Of a stretch of DNA of 64,000 nucleotides, positions 8,298 through 16,781 are shown in pieces; the first letter of the stretch is position 1; the number at the start of each line of letters is the position of its first letter. The stretch lies in the NCBI GenBank assembly GCA_016281815.1, contig JAEEJK010000104.1, positions 62,001-126,000 on the forward strand, given 5' to 3'. This stretch comes from Prevotella sp. (lineage in GTDB: Bacteria; Bacteroidota; Bacteroidia; Bacteroidales; Bacteroidaceae). The position numbers and the translations under genes were made by a program. The notes under the pieces were generated by a model. The model was not told where the DNA came from. It worked only from the letters and a program-made list of their open reading frames with translations, and made no database searches.

Positions 8298-9227
8298 CTA
8301 TTTGGAAGATAATAATTCGTCGGCAACAAAAAAGGTGTCTCTTACAGCATAAAAAGCGCATTTTTGACATAACAGGCGGTTGGTCTCATCTACTGAAACA
8401 GAGCCATCATAAGAAATCTCTTTTTTTGACAAAATATGATCAGCCTTAATGCCTACTATACTGATATGCGCAAGGGGCGAAATAATGGATTCAAAAAGAG
8501 TGCAGGCTGCGACATATTTCCCGACTCCATAACATAGGTGCCAATTGTCCCAGGTAAGATACATATCAGTGTTCAGGGATGTATTTCTAGCATTCTGAAT
8601 GGCAATGCCTACAGGAATGATGTGCGTGATATCAAATTCTTTCATTATCCTTCTTGCACACTCTACATTTCCTTTCAATTCTCTGGGAGTAGAATTCACA
8701 TTGTGTCCCCATGGCATCTGATATGAGATGATAACATTGGAGTTCAGGCATTCTGACTTGACGATTTCCAACAATTGCGGCAAACTTGTCTCAAAAGAAT
8801 CCCATTCATAAGATTTTCCACTATATTGCAATAGGATAATCATATCCCAATTTTGTTTAAGGATTTTCCCTAATTTTTGCTTGTTTTCCATTTGAATGCT
8901 TCCTGTCACCCTGTCAAAGTTCACGATGGCTCCACTTTGATATTTGTTGATCCAATCCTCAAAACCACCACCATTGATAACACCATTGTAAACACACAAT
9001 TGTTTTTTATTGATTTTGGCTGCAGTCACCAATTCGTCAAGATATGTTGTGGCATCGACAGAATAACTATTTCCCAAAATCAACACCCTCAAATCATGAT
9101 CAAGAAACACCTCATACCCTTTGTGATCCTCTGTTTCCTCAAACACATTATCTGAAGAACATGAGACTACAGATATACACATCATCCATAGAACAGCAGC
9201 AACCAAAAGTCGGAAAATTCTTCTCAT
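8298..9227 (-). CDS. DUF4886 (SGNH-hydrolase-like) lipoprotein
   Basis: About 309 residues once the start is moved to the ATG at 9227 (MRRIFRLLVAAV). The extra ORF-track N-terminus reads through the decayed intron next door. A lipobox is visible (SVVSCSS), so it is probably anchored in the envelope. The SGNH block I motif is LRVLILGNSYSVDA, block II is near NGGGFEDW, and the catalytic Asp/His block appears as YLTWDNWHLCYGVGKYVAA. DUF4886 proteins are predicted esterases or carbohydrate deacetylases. It is the first of several SGNH genes in the locus and is convergent with nothing; rfbC lies downstream on the same strand. Confidence 0.7.
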   Translation of the reverse strand: MRRIFRLLVAAVLWMMCISVVSCSSDNVFEETEDHKGYEVFLDHDLRVLILGNSYSVDATTYLDELVTAAKINKKQLCVYNGVINGGGFEDWINKYQSGAIVNFDRVTGSIQMENKQKLGKILKQNWDMIILLQYSGKSYEWDSFETSLPQLLEIVKSECLNSNVIISYQMPWGHNVNSTPRELKGNVECARRIMKEFDITHIIPVGIAIQNARNTSLNTDMYLTWDNWHLCYGVGKYVAACTLFESIISPLAHISIVGIKADHILSKKEISYDGSVSVDETNRLLCQKCAFYAVRDTFFVADELLSSK

Positions 9228-9252
9228 TATAAAGCAAATATCTGTTATTCCA

Positions 9253-9328
9253 ATTAGGTCGGCGAGGTTTCCCCTGCTTCCCCCCTTACGATACGTGCAA
9301 GCGACTTTCACCGCACACTGCTCTCGTA
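9253..9328 (-). mobile_element. group II intron 3' remnant (domains V and VI)
   Basis: On the minus strand the segment reads like intron domain V: gagc, then gtgtgcggtgaaagtcgc, then a gcacg arm. The sequence closes with a purine-rich domain VI stem and gacctaat, the usual type of group II 3' end. Several arm positions no longer pair (AGC-AGU instead of AGC-CGU, GCUU instead of GCAC), so it is decayed. No reverse transcriptase ORF lies upstream; only the 3' tail remains. It lies 25 bp before the DUF4886 lipoprotein gene start. Confidence 0.6.
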
Positions 9329-9502
9329 ATTCTAGCCTATTTATTTAATACTAAAATGAAAAATGTGAGGCTTTATAACAACAACTCTTTGGTTACCAGA
9401 GAGAAATGCGCTATATTTGTAGTGCAAATTCCAAACAAAACCACACATGCGCAAAATTAGTCATTTTGCAGTTTGCAACCAAAATAATTCAGAGAAAATT
9501 CA

Positions 9503-9995
9503 CTACTCCACAGTAAAAAACTTCAAGCTGGAGGCCCAATCCATCAGCTCGTGGAAGCAAAAGTGGCTGTCGCCACGCACCGTGATGACGGTCTTCGGCC
9601 ATGCCGCCCGCAGGCAGGTGATGAGCCAGAGAATGGTGTCCTTGAAGCTGACGGTCTTAATCCTGCGGCCGGACTTGAGCAGCGGCAGGATCATCTGGGT
9701 CCTGGCGCATGCGGTCGCAGTTGTTGACATCCTCGTAGCCCATGCATATTTGGAATATGCGGGTCATGATGACTTCCGTGAGGCTGTGGCGAACCAGATA
9801 AGCAGTGCGCCTGTATTCTATGCAACTGGCCAACTGACAGGTCAACGACAGGTGTTCCTCTTCCCTTTGGAGAAGTAGCAGGCCGCCATGTGAGGACAGG
9901 TTCATGGCATCGGTCGTGGCAGCATTGAACGACCGCTGGATGCTCTTCATCACCGGCCAATTGCTGTTGGCCATCCTCACCTTCTTGTAAAGCAC
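9503..9995 (-). pseudogene. IS1380-family transposase remnant
   Basis: Two overlapping minus-strand frames carry pieces of one transposase. The frame at 9657-9995 holds the N-terminal hallmark RHSLTEVIMTRIFQICMGYE and DVNNCDRMRQDPD. The frame at 9503-9730 holds the catalytic-core piece LRAAWPKTVITVRGDSHFCF followed by HELMDWA. The first DDE-Asp region between them is missing (roughly 100 residues) and the frame changes, and the C-terminal half is gone. It is clearly non-functional. The base composition is GC-richer than the AT-rich genes to its right. Confidence 0.75.
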
Positions 9996-10019
9996 GTTGC
10001 TCTTGCTGAAGCATTCAGT

Positions 10020-10415
10020 CTCTCCACCGGTTCGTCGAGGCCGTAGCGAGCGATGAGCTTGGGGTTGCTCTTGAGCGGGATGATGCAGGGCAGGTTTTGC
10101 AAATAGTTTTTCTTACTGATGAAAAAAGGTTTAGGTGCTCCTTTATTAATGTTAGCCGATAAAGACAGTGTGTGGACTTAACTTACAAATATATATATGA
10201 TTTGCAGTCTGCATATACTAATAAATGTTATGATTTGGAATAAAATGATAATAAGATTGGAAGAATTAATAACTTTGCAATCACTAACTCACACAACTAC
10301 ATCGAAATCGAAAGAGAATGAAAGAATTGTAAGAAGAAACACTACATTTTTTGATGTATTACTGACAAAAAACTCTATTTTTTCCGATTTCGGATAATTG
10401 GTTAATTAACAATAA
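10020..10415. other. gene-poor stretch after the IS remnant
   Basis: The first ~90 bp are GC-rich and read on the minus strand as a further broken coding piece (LKSNPKLIARYGLDEPVE), perhaps more of the same dead element. From about 10110 the sequence becomes strongly AT-rich with no convincing ORF. The 66-residue ORF at 10197 has no recognisable feature. No clear promoter is seen for the following gene. Confidence 0.4.
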
Positions 10416-11102
10416 ATGTTTATGACTATTATGTCCTATTTTAAGATACTCAAGGAAGTAAACTTGTGGAAGACTGTTTACTTCAACTTACACTATTTTC
10501 CCCTTAAGACAGCAATAACCTTGCCTATCTTTATATATAGACGTACTAAACTTTACAAGATGAAAGGTAAAATTGTTATTGATGCTCCTATAAAAACAGG
10601 CATGATCAAAATCGGACCACATCTTTTAGGAACACAAGATTTTTTTTATTCAAGAACAATGTGGGAGGTTACTGGTACATTTGTCGTTAAAGGAAAGGTG
10701 AATATCGGCAGTGGAAGCAAAATCTGCATTGGAGAAAATGCCACCCTAACTTTAGGAGACAACTTTTCTTTAACAGGAAACTCAGAAATAATATGTCAAA
10801 AAGAGATATCTTTTGGAAGTAATTGTCTCTTATCGTGGGATATTCTCATAATGGACACAGACTTCCATCTAATACTTAATGCCGATGAACAAATAATTAA
10901 CTCCCCCAAACCAATAATAATTGGAAATCATGTATGGATTGGATGCAAAAATACTATTCTAAAAGGGGTCTCGATAGCTGATAACAACATTATTTCTGCA
11001 AACTCCACCATAACTCGAAGCATTACTGATTCGAAAACGATCATTGGCGGACATGGAAAGTCGGTTGAAATTATCAAAAGAGATGTGAACTGGAAGTTAT
11101 AA
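10416..11102 (+). CDS. hexapeptide-repeat (LbH) acyltransferase
   Basis: A 228-residue protein with a left-handed beta-helix built from [LIV]-G-x4 hexapeptides (VNIGSGSKICIGENATLTLG, PIIIGNHVWIGCKNTILKGV, IADNNIISANS). This is the Maa/WbbJ type that acetylates sugars. The catalytic His is probably within the MDTDFHLIL stretch. The N-terminal ~60 residues (LWKTVYFNLHYFPLKTA) are shared in style with the acyltransferase at 12722. Three ATGs are possible (10416, 10422, 10431). It is the first gene of the AT-rich polysaccharide cluster. Acceptor unknown. Confidence 0.8.
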   Translation: MFMTIMSYFKILKEVNLWKTVYFNLHYFPLKTAITLPIFIYRRTKLYKMKGKIVIDAPIKTGMIKIGPHLLGTQDFFYSRTMWEVTGTFVVKGKVNIGSGSKICIGENATLTLGDNFSLTGNSEIICQKEISFGSNCLLSWDILIMDTDFHLILNADEQIINSPKPIIIGNHVWIGCKNTILKGVSIADNNIISANSTITRSITDSKTIIGGHGKSVEIIKRDVNWKL

Positions 11103-11157
11103 GCCTGATAAGTAATCAAAATTACTCTGTTTATTTCTTGGTTGGTTCTTTTTTTTG

Positions 11158-11165
11158 TACTTTTG
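11158..11165 (+). promoter_or_regulatory. -7 element upstream of the Wzy-like gene
   Basis: TACTTTTG followed by CAG, with TTG 17 nt upstream at 11138. It implies a leader of about 195 nt before the ATG at 11368. The leader begins with a small hairpin (gtcgcaaacgac) and has no ORF I would support. Confidence 0.5.
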
Positions 11166-11367
11166 CAGTCGCAAACGACTTTCAAGACGTTTTCTGCGGG
11201 TTCAGTATCTATGTGCTAACCTCCAAGCGGTCACTTTTGAATCTCAATGCAATCAATAGTCTACTTGCAACCTTGTGTTTTTTCTGAGATACAAGGAGGA
11301 TATGTATTGGATTCAACTGTGACGTACACCAAATTGTCAAAAACCATATTTCCATCCTCATCATTTC

Positions 11368-12750
11368 ATGTTTGGATATATTCTCTTGGCCATTGCCATC
11401 GTCACATACATCATTGAACTGAGGCGCATCAGCCTGTTCATCTTTGTGACATTCATGCTCAATGGCTGGTCGGTGCTCACAGACACCGTGTTGGGCGTGA
11501 AGAATTACGACCTAGCTTTCATCTACACGATAGTTGTTTTATCATTACAGATATTTTACGAGGACTCACCTGATTTAAAAGACTGGAAACTGAGATTACT
11601 GATATTCATTTTCTTCATTTTCATGTTGTTGAATGTGAATTTTTCTTTTGTCCATTATCATTTCACCTCATTACAAATACTCCAAGGCAGCCGAGCTTCT
11701 TTTTTGATTATGTCTTATTTTTTCCTCAGGAAATATTCCAAAAACGACTTCCTTTGGCTGAACACCCTCTTTTTCTACATTACACTAATCACCTCTATTC
11801 TTTTTATTCTTCAGGTATTCTTTGACTTGCCAGTTTTGCCCTATGATACTGAGAATATCAAACGTGATAATTATACAGGTATCCTGAGGTATTACAACCA
11901 CCCTCCACTACTTTATTGGTATATTTTTGTTTCTATTCTGACCCCACACCTAATAAAGTCACGGCTCACTTTTCTCAGCTCGTTTGTGTTCATCACAGCT
12001 CTTGTTGCCACTCAAGGTCGAACCCAGATTGGCACAACCATTGGAGTTCTTTTGTTGGGTGTAATCATGCAAAATCGTATAAAGTCCATTATTGGTAGTA
12101 TCCTGATAGGTCTGTTTGTCATCTCCCAGTTCGCAGACATCATAGGTGCCCGTTTTGAGGGACAGTTCAATGATTCAACAGAAAATGATATTGAGTCAAT
12201 TTTATCTGGAGGAATACAGGAAACCGTAAAGGCAGGCAGTGCATACAATGTCGGCACATTGACCTATCGCCTAGCTTGGTTTTATGAAAGAGCATTATAC
12301 ATGCATGATCAACCACTCGGTGAAAAATTATTTGGTTTAGGTCTCATCAGTGACAGTCAGTTGGAAACTGTTGAAAAAATGTACGATTTTTCCCTTGGCC
12401 TTCGCGATGCAGATGGAAATGTCATGCAATTATCTACCCCCGACATATCCTATGGTAATATTCTAACAAAATATGGATATATGGGAGGTATTATATACCT
12501 TTCCTTATGGGTATACCTTTTGCTTTTCTTCTACAAAAGAAAAAGAGAGGATGATTATTCATTTGTCGGCTTTCTACTAATTTTCAACACGATCCTAATC
12601 GCTTTTGCAGGATGTGCCATTTCCAACCAAGGTAATGTCATTTTCCCTTTCCTGCTTTATATTTCTATTCTGCATGGTGAAAAGGATGAAAGAGTCAGTC
12701 ATTCTACTCAAATAACGGATCATGGGCAAAATAAAGAATCTGTTGCTTAA
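11368..12750 (+). CDS. O-antigen polymerase / ligase-like membrane protein (Wzy-like)
   Basis: A 460-residue inner-membrane protein with about ten to twelve hydrophobic segments and a large polar loop in the second half (residues ~265-355, GARFEGQFNDSTENDIES onward). This is the usual Wzy/WaaL topology. An Arg-containing segment after a transmembrane helix (VATQGRTQIGTTIGV) resembles the O-antigen polymerase loop. Wzy proteins share little sequence, so the call rests on topology and context: acyltransferases on both sides and a flippase 0.8 kb downstream. It overlaps the next gene by 29 nt. Confidence 0.75.
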   Translation: MFGYILLAIAIVTYIIELRRISLFIFVTFMLNGWSVLTDTVLGVKNYDLAFIYTIVVLSLQIFYEDSPDLKDWKLRLLIFIFFIFMLLNVNFSFVHYHFTSLQILQGSRASFLIMSYFFLRKYSKNDFLWLNTLFFYITLITSILFILQVFFDLPVLPYDTENIKRDNYTGILRYYNHPPLLYWYIFVSILTPHLIKSRLTFLSSFVFITALVATQGRTQIGTTIGVLLLGVIMQNRIKSIIGSILIGLFVISQFADIIGARFEGQFNDSTENDIESILSGGIQETVKAGSAYNVGTLTYRLAWFYERALYMHDQPLGEKLFGLGLISDSQLETVEKMYDFSLGLRDADGNVMQLSTPDISYGNILTKYGYMGGIIYLSLWVYLLLFFYKRKREDDYSFVGFLLIFNTILIAFAGCAISNQGNVIFPFLLYISILHGEKDERVSHSTQITDHGQNKESVA

Positions 12751-13504
12751 AAAAGGATGGAGCGATGACAGCATTGAAAGTCTGAAGGTCATACAAAAGA
12801 GATTCTTCAGAATCAACTGGTTGAAAACCCTTTATTACAACTTCAAAGTCTTACCATTAAGTCAAGCGTCCCGATTCCCTATCATCATTGGTTATAATGT
12901 AAAAATCAACAAGATGGGAGACATCAAGATAATATATCCAGCCACACCTGGAATGATATCAATTGGAGTTATCAAGATTGACAGATTGGAAAGCAATACT
13001 GACAAAATCATCTTTTCCAATTATGGTAAAATTCAATTTGGAGGAAGGGCTAAAATTCATCCTGGAGTTCGATTGGTGATTTATCCTCATGCACAACTTG
13101 TTATGGGCAACAGAGTGCTTTTGGGCAGCATGACCAAACTGATATGCTGCAAGAGCATTACGTTAGGTTCCGACATACGCATATCTTGGAACTGTCAAGT
13201 TTTCGATTCTGACTTTCATTTCCTCAGTAACAAGACAAAAGGAAAGATTTACCAACGCACTTTGCCAGTAATTATAGAAAATAATACTTTTGTGGGAAAC
13301 AACGTAACGATTGGTAAGGGCACTCATTTGGCTGAAAGAACCGTCATTTCATGTTGTAGCAAAGTGAGCGGTGATTTCTCACAAGGAGGAACGGGCCAAT
13401 TGCTGACAGGCAATCCTGCACATTGTATAGGGTCGGGATATGAGATGACAAGCGGTTGGTTTCCTGAGCAGGAAGTAGAGATCTCCCGCAGGATGGAAGA
13501 ATAG
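12722..13504 (+). CDS. hexapeptide-repeat (LbH) acyltransferase
   Basis: A 260-residue protein of the same type as the gene at 10416. The N-terminus is a short helical domain with FFRINWLKTLYYNFKVLPLS. The helix repeats follow (GKIQFGGRAKIHPGVRLVIY, LVMGNRVLLGSMTK), and then the DSDFHFL segment that probably carries the catalytic His, and NNTFVGNNVTIGKGTHLAE. It probably O-acetylates the repeat unit. Its ATG lies inside the end of the polymerase gene (29-nt overlap), so translation is coupled. The wzx gene follows 21 nt later. Confidence 0.8.
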   Translation: MGKIKNLLLKKGWSDDSIESLKVIQKRFFRINWLKTLYYNFKVLPLSQASRFPIIIGYNVKINKMGDIKIIYPATPGMISIGVIKIDRLESNTDKIIFSNYGKIQFGGRAKIHPGVRLVIYPHAQLVMGNRVLLGSMTKLICCKSITLGSDIRISWNCQVFDSDFHFLSNKTKGKIYQRTLPVIIENNTFVGNNVTIGKGTHLAERTVISCCSKVSGDFSQGGTGQLLTGNPAHCIGSGYEMTSGWFPEQEVEISRRMEE

Positions 13505-13525
13505 ACCCGGACCATGCCATAACCG

Positions 13526-14983
13526 ATGAGCAGCTGTAATTACAAGCAAGAATTGGTGAGCAACACCGTATGGAATGCCATTGAGAATTACTCTTTGATT
13601 GGCATTCAGTTGCTGTGCACATTTCTGCTTGCCCGGTTTCTCACTCCTGCCGACTTTGGCCTCGTAGGCATGCTGGTCGTATTCACCGCCATTGCCCAGA
13701 CATTCGTTGATTCGGGCTTTGGTGTCGCCCTGATCCGTGAGAAGGATGTCAGTCCGGCAGGGTATTCATCGGTGTTTTACCTGAACCTGCTCATCGCTTT
13801 ATGCCTGTATTTCCTTTTGTGCATCTGTTCAGGCGCTATAGCCGACTTCTATCACCAACCCATATTGAATGAAATCTGCAAGATTTCGTTTCTTGTCCTT
13901 CCGCTCAACGCGCTATGCATTGTCCAGACCACCATTTTAAAACGTGAACTCCGTTTCAAGAAACTTTGTATAATTACTCTGGTAGCAGTTTTGCTGTCCA
14001 GCATTCTTGCCATTGTTTCCGCCTATTACTTAAGAAATGTGTGGGCATTGGTCATCCAGAATGTATCCTTGTTTGGTTTCCGCTCCTTGTTTCTATGGCT
14101 CACATCCCGTTGGCACCCCACCCTCTCCTTTTCCTGGCCACTGGTCAGCAGGTATTTCTCCTTCTCGAAGAACATCCTCGTGGCAGGGCTGGTAGGGAGC
14201 GTATTCAACAACATCTATTCTCTCCTGATAGGAAGATTCTATACCGCCACCGACCTAGGATTCTACAGTCAGGCCGACAGAGTCAAGAACGTTGCGTCGC
14301 ATACTTCCACCAGTGTTGTCCAAAACGTCACCTACCCCATTCTCTCACGAGTCAACAATGAGGGTGGCGACTTACGTAACGCTTACAAGAAAATCATCTG
14401 TGTGACCATGCTTTTCGTCGGTTGTGTCATGGCATTGGTGACAGGTGTAGCCTCAGATCTGTTTGAGGTGCTGATGGGCAGCAGTGCTTGGCGTCGGTCT
14501 GGATTCTATTTCATCTTGCTGAGCATCAGTGGCATTTTGTTTCCCCTGCACGCTGTCAACCAAAACATTCTCATGGTGGTTGGCAAAGGCAAGACCCTGA
14601 TGTATCTTGAGATTGTGCGCCGATGCATCATGATATTGATATTGCTTCTTACCGTCAGATACAGCATTGCCATATTCGTCTTTGGCAATTCCATTTATTC
14701 CATCCTGCTGCTGTTCCTCAACTTGTATTACTGTGGCAAGCCCATCCATTACAGCATTGCCCAACAATTAAGGGATGTGGCACCCATATTGGCACGTCAG
14801 GCATTGATCATCCTAACAGGAATAGGTGTCTCTTATCTGTTATCTCAACAGTCAATCTATTTCCGCCTTTTTATCTCCATCACCTCAATGGTCATCATCG
14901 AGTATTACCTATTCCGCGATAATGAATACTTTAGGGAAATTAGATCTTATGTGTTAAACAAAAGGTCTTTTCATCGAAGATGA
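13526..14983 (+). CDS. lipopolysaccharide/O-unit flippase, MOP superfamily (Wzx-like)
   Basis: A 485-residue integral membrane protein with about 12-14 predicted helices. The N-terminal signature (NTVWNAIENYSLIGIQLLCT, RFLTPADFGLVGMLVVF) is typical of the WzxC/TuaB branch of polysaccharide exporters. ATDLGFYSQADRVKNV in the middle is also a family marker. It moves lipid-linked oligosaccharide across the inner membrane. Together with the Wzy-like gene it indicates a Wzx/Wzy-dependent assembly route. No Wza or Wzc gene is seen in this window. Confidence 0.88.
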   Translation: MSSCNYKQELVSNTVWNAIENYSLIGIQLLCTFLLARFLTPADFGLVGMLVVFTAIAQTFVDSGFGVALIREKDVSPAGYSSVFYLNLLIALCLYFLLCICSGAIADFYHQPILNEICKISFLVLPLNALCIVQTTILKRELRFKKLCIITLVAVLLSSILAIVSAYYLRNVWALVIQNVSLFGFRSLFLWLTSRWHPTLSFSWPLVSRYFSFSKNILVAGLVGSVFNNIYSLLIGRFYTATDLGFYSQADRVKNVASHTSTSVVQNVTYPILSRVNNEGGDLRNAYKKIICVTMLFVGCVMALVTGVASDLFEVLMGSSAWRRSGFYFILLSISGILFPLHAVNQNILMVVGKGKTLMYLEIVRRCIMILILLLTVRYSIAIFVFGNSIYSILLLFLNLYYCGKPIHYSIAQQLRDVAPILARQALIILTGIGVSYLLSQQSIYFRLFISITSMVIIEYYLFRDNEYFREIRSYVLNKRSFHRR

Positions 14984-15059
14984 TTAAATAAGTTTTCTTA
15001 ATTCAAACATTTTGCTTTTGATAATCGCAAATAGTATCATCATTTAGAATATCATATCC

Positions 15060-15551
15060 ATGCTAAACGTTGTTAAAATCCAAAAAGCGGCTCACTGGCT
15101 TTATTTGCATCACATTCCGCTGTTTCCCAAGCTTCTTCAACTATTGATTTTCATCTGCTATAGCAGTTCCATCAGCTATAAGACAAATATCGGGAAGGGC
15201 ACATTTTTCAATCACGCAGGGTTTGGCATACTGATTAATTCAAAAGTTCAGATAGGTGATGACTGCAAAATTGGGAACAACGTTTCCATAATTGGCCAAA
15301 GTCCATATAAAAACCCTCCGATATTAAAAAACCACATTTTCGTAGGTCCGGGCGCAATAATACAAGGACCAATTATTGTCGAGGATAATGTAATAGTCGC
15401 CCCCAATGCCGTAATCACAAAAAGTGTCCCCATGAATGCAATAGTCGCAGGCATCCCTGCCAAGATTGTAGGATGGACTGATAAGCTCGATTATGACATT
15501 TTCAAGGACGAGGCTTGGAAAGAAGGAACTAAACCATATATGGATGTATAA
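15060..15551 (+). CDS. serine acetyltransferase-like hexapeptide acyltransferase
   Basis: A 163-residue LbH protein. The short N-terminal helical part (ALWLYLHHIPLFPKLL-like) is followed by coils with IGKGTFFNHAGFGILIN, IGDDCKIGNNVSIIG and ENVIVAPNAVI-type repeats and the ending AIVAGIPAKIVG. This C-terminal pattern is that of CysE/EpsH-like sugar acetyltransferases. It is too short and badly placed to be the cysteine-pathway CysE, so polysaccharide O-acetylation is more likely. It is the third acyltransferase in 5 kb. Confidence 0.78.
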   Translation: MLNVVKIQKAAHWLYLHHIPLFPKLLQLLIFICYSSSISYKTNIGKGTFFNHAGFGILINSKVQIGDDCKIGNNVSIIGQSPYKNPPILKNHIFVGPGAIIQGPIIVEDNVIVAPNAVITKSVPMNAIVAGIPAKIVGWTDKLDYDIFKDEAWKEGTKPYMDV

Positions 15552-15571
15552 CTACAAACATTTTTCAACGC

Positions 15572-16189
15572 ATGAAACACCCCAACATTTCTATTGCCAA
15601 AACCATCTTTATTATAATGAGTTTTGCATTAACAGTCTTATTATTTGGCACTGCATGCAGTAATGATGATGAGGAAAACAAAGATCCCTTTCTAACTTTT
15701 ATCGGAGACTCTGAAGTTGCGCGATGGGATGTCAAGTCTTTTTTTCCAGAATATCAAACGGTGAACAAAGGACGTTCTGGGGCTGTCGTTGCTCACATTG
15801 AAAAGATGAAAAATGCTGCTCATGGAACATACGCAATCATCATATTGGGAACCAATAACGTTCATACATTAACCACCGAAATGTTATATGAATATGCAGA
15901 CAGATACATGGCTGCTTTGGCGGAATTAAACGGGAAACGCACTTTTGTTTTTTCTATTTTTCCTCGCAGTTTTGCAGGTGATGCGCCAGGTTTGAATACG
16001 ATAATCAAAGAACTAAACGCCATTATCAAAGAAAAGTGCCTTTTAATACCATCATTCACATATTTAGATGTGTATCATGAGTTAGAAAAGGATGATGGTA
16101 TCAATCCTGAATACAGTTATGATGGATTACATCTGAGCAAGCAAGGCTATGAGTTGATTACTTGGATATTAAAAAAGAACATAAAATGA
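15572..16189 (+). CDS. SGNH/GDSL-hydrolase-like lipoprotein
   Basis: A 205-residue protein with a signal peptide and lipobox (LLFGTACSN, lipidated Cys ~28). The SGNH blocks are visible: block I FIGDSEVARW, block II NKGRSGAVV, block III IILGTNNVHTL and block V YDGLHLSKQGYELI with the catalytic Asp and His. Such proteins remove acyl groups from carbohydrates. It starts 20 nt after the acetyltransferase gene and overlaps the next gene by ATGA, so acetylation and deacetylation functions may be produced together. Confidence 0.78.
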   Translation: MKHPNISIAKTIFIIMSFALTVLLFGTACSNDDEENKDPFLTFIGDSEVARWDVKSFFPEYQTVNKGRSGAVVAHIEKMKNAAHGTYAIIILGTNNVHTLTTEMLYEYADRYMAALAELNGKRTFVFSIFPRSFAGDAPGLNTIIKELNAIIKEKCLLIPSFTYLDVYHELEKDDGINPEYSYDGLHLSKQGYELITWILKKNIK

Positions 16190-16773
16190 AAAGATTTATA
16201 ATTATCATTGTTGCCATGACGGTTGTCCATTTATCTTGGGCGCAGATTTCCGTTGGCACTAGGGACAATCAATATATTTATGGTGAGTACCAATATAATA
16301 ATTGGAATTTGAAACTTGAAGAGAGCGTATATGCTGAAAAAATAGGATTCCAATATCTAAGATTATACACTGGTTATCAGTTGAAGTTACACCAATCGAC
16401 ATTGTCTGTATATCCATATTTTGGAACCACCTATAACGGCAACTACTACAGCACAGGTTGCTTTATTGATGGGAAATACCATTTTCTTGACAAATTCAAT
16501 TTCTTTGCGAGCATTAACCCCCATTATGACTCAGGATACAAGTACAAGACATGTTATCGAATCGGAGTGGGAATGAATCTCACCAGTCAAATAGGAATCA
16601 AAGCTGAGTTCCAAGATATGCCTATCTATAGGATGAAAGAGAAGAGGTTGAAGGGTGGTATTTTTTTCAAAACAGGAAATCTCATGGTGATTCCACAATT
16701 GTCGATTCCTTCTGAAGGAGTTATCAACAATATTCGATGTATTGTGGATTTCAAGTATATTTTTTTGAAATAA
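16186..16773 (+). CDS. small secreted beta-barrel-like protein
   Basis: About 195 residues from the ATG at 16186, which overlaps the previous stop (ATGA). The ORF-track start at 16162 lies inside the SGNH gene and is rejected. The signal peptide is RFIIIIVAMTVVHLSWAQ. The mature part is rich in alternating Tyr/Phe strands (YIYGEYQYNNWNLKLEES, FQYLRLYTGYQLKLHQS, LSVYPYFGTTYNGNYYST), which suggests a small outer-membrane barrel or lipocalin-like fold. I do not recognise a family. Context suggests a surface role with the polysaccharide. Confidence 0.6.
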   Translation: MKRFIIIIVAMTVVHLSWAQISVGTRDNQYIYGEYQYNNWNLKLEESVYAEKIGFQYLRLYTGYQLKLHQSTLSVYPYFGTTYNGNYYSTGCFIDGKYHFLDKFNFFASINPHYDSGYKYKTCYRIGVGMNLTSQIGIKAEFQDMPIYRMKEKRLKGGIFFKTGNLMVIPQLSIPSEGVINNIRCIVDFKYIFLK

Positions 16774-16781
16774 AGTATCTG

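Noticed and set aside
9447-9878. 143-codon plus-strand ORF near the IS remnant
   Set aside because: It runs antisense to the IS1380 transposase fragments, which have recognisable motifs.
10197-10397. 66-codon ORF before the first acyltransferase
   Set aside because: Low-complexity AT-rich sequence, no motif, and no supporting promoter.
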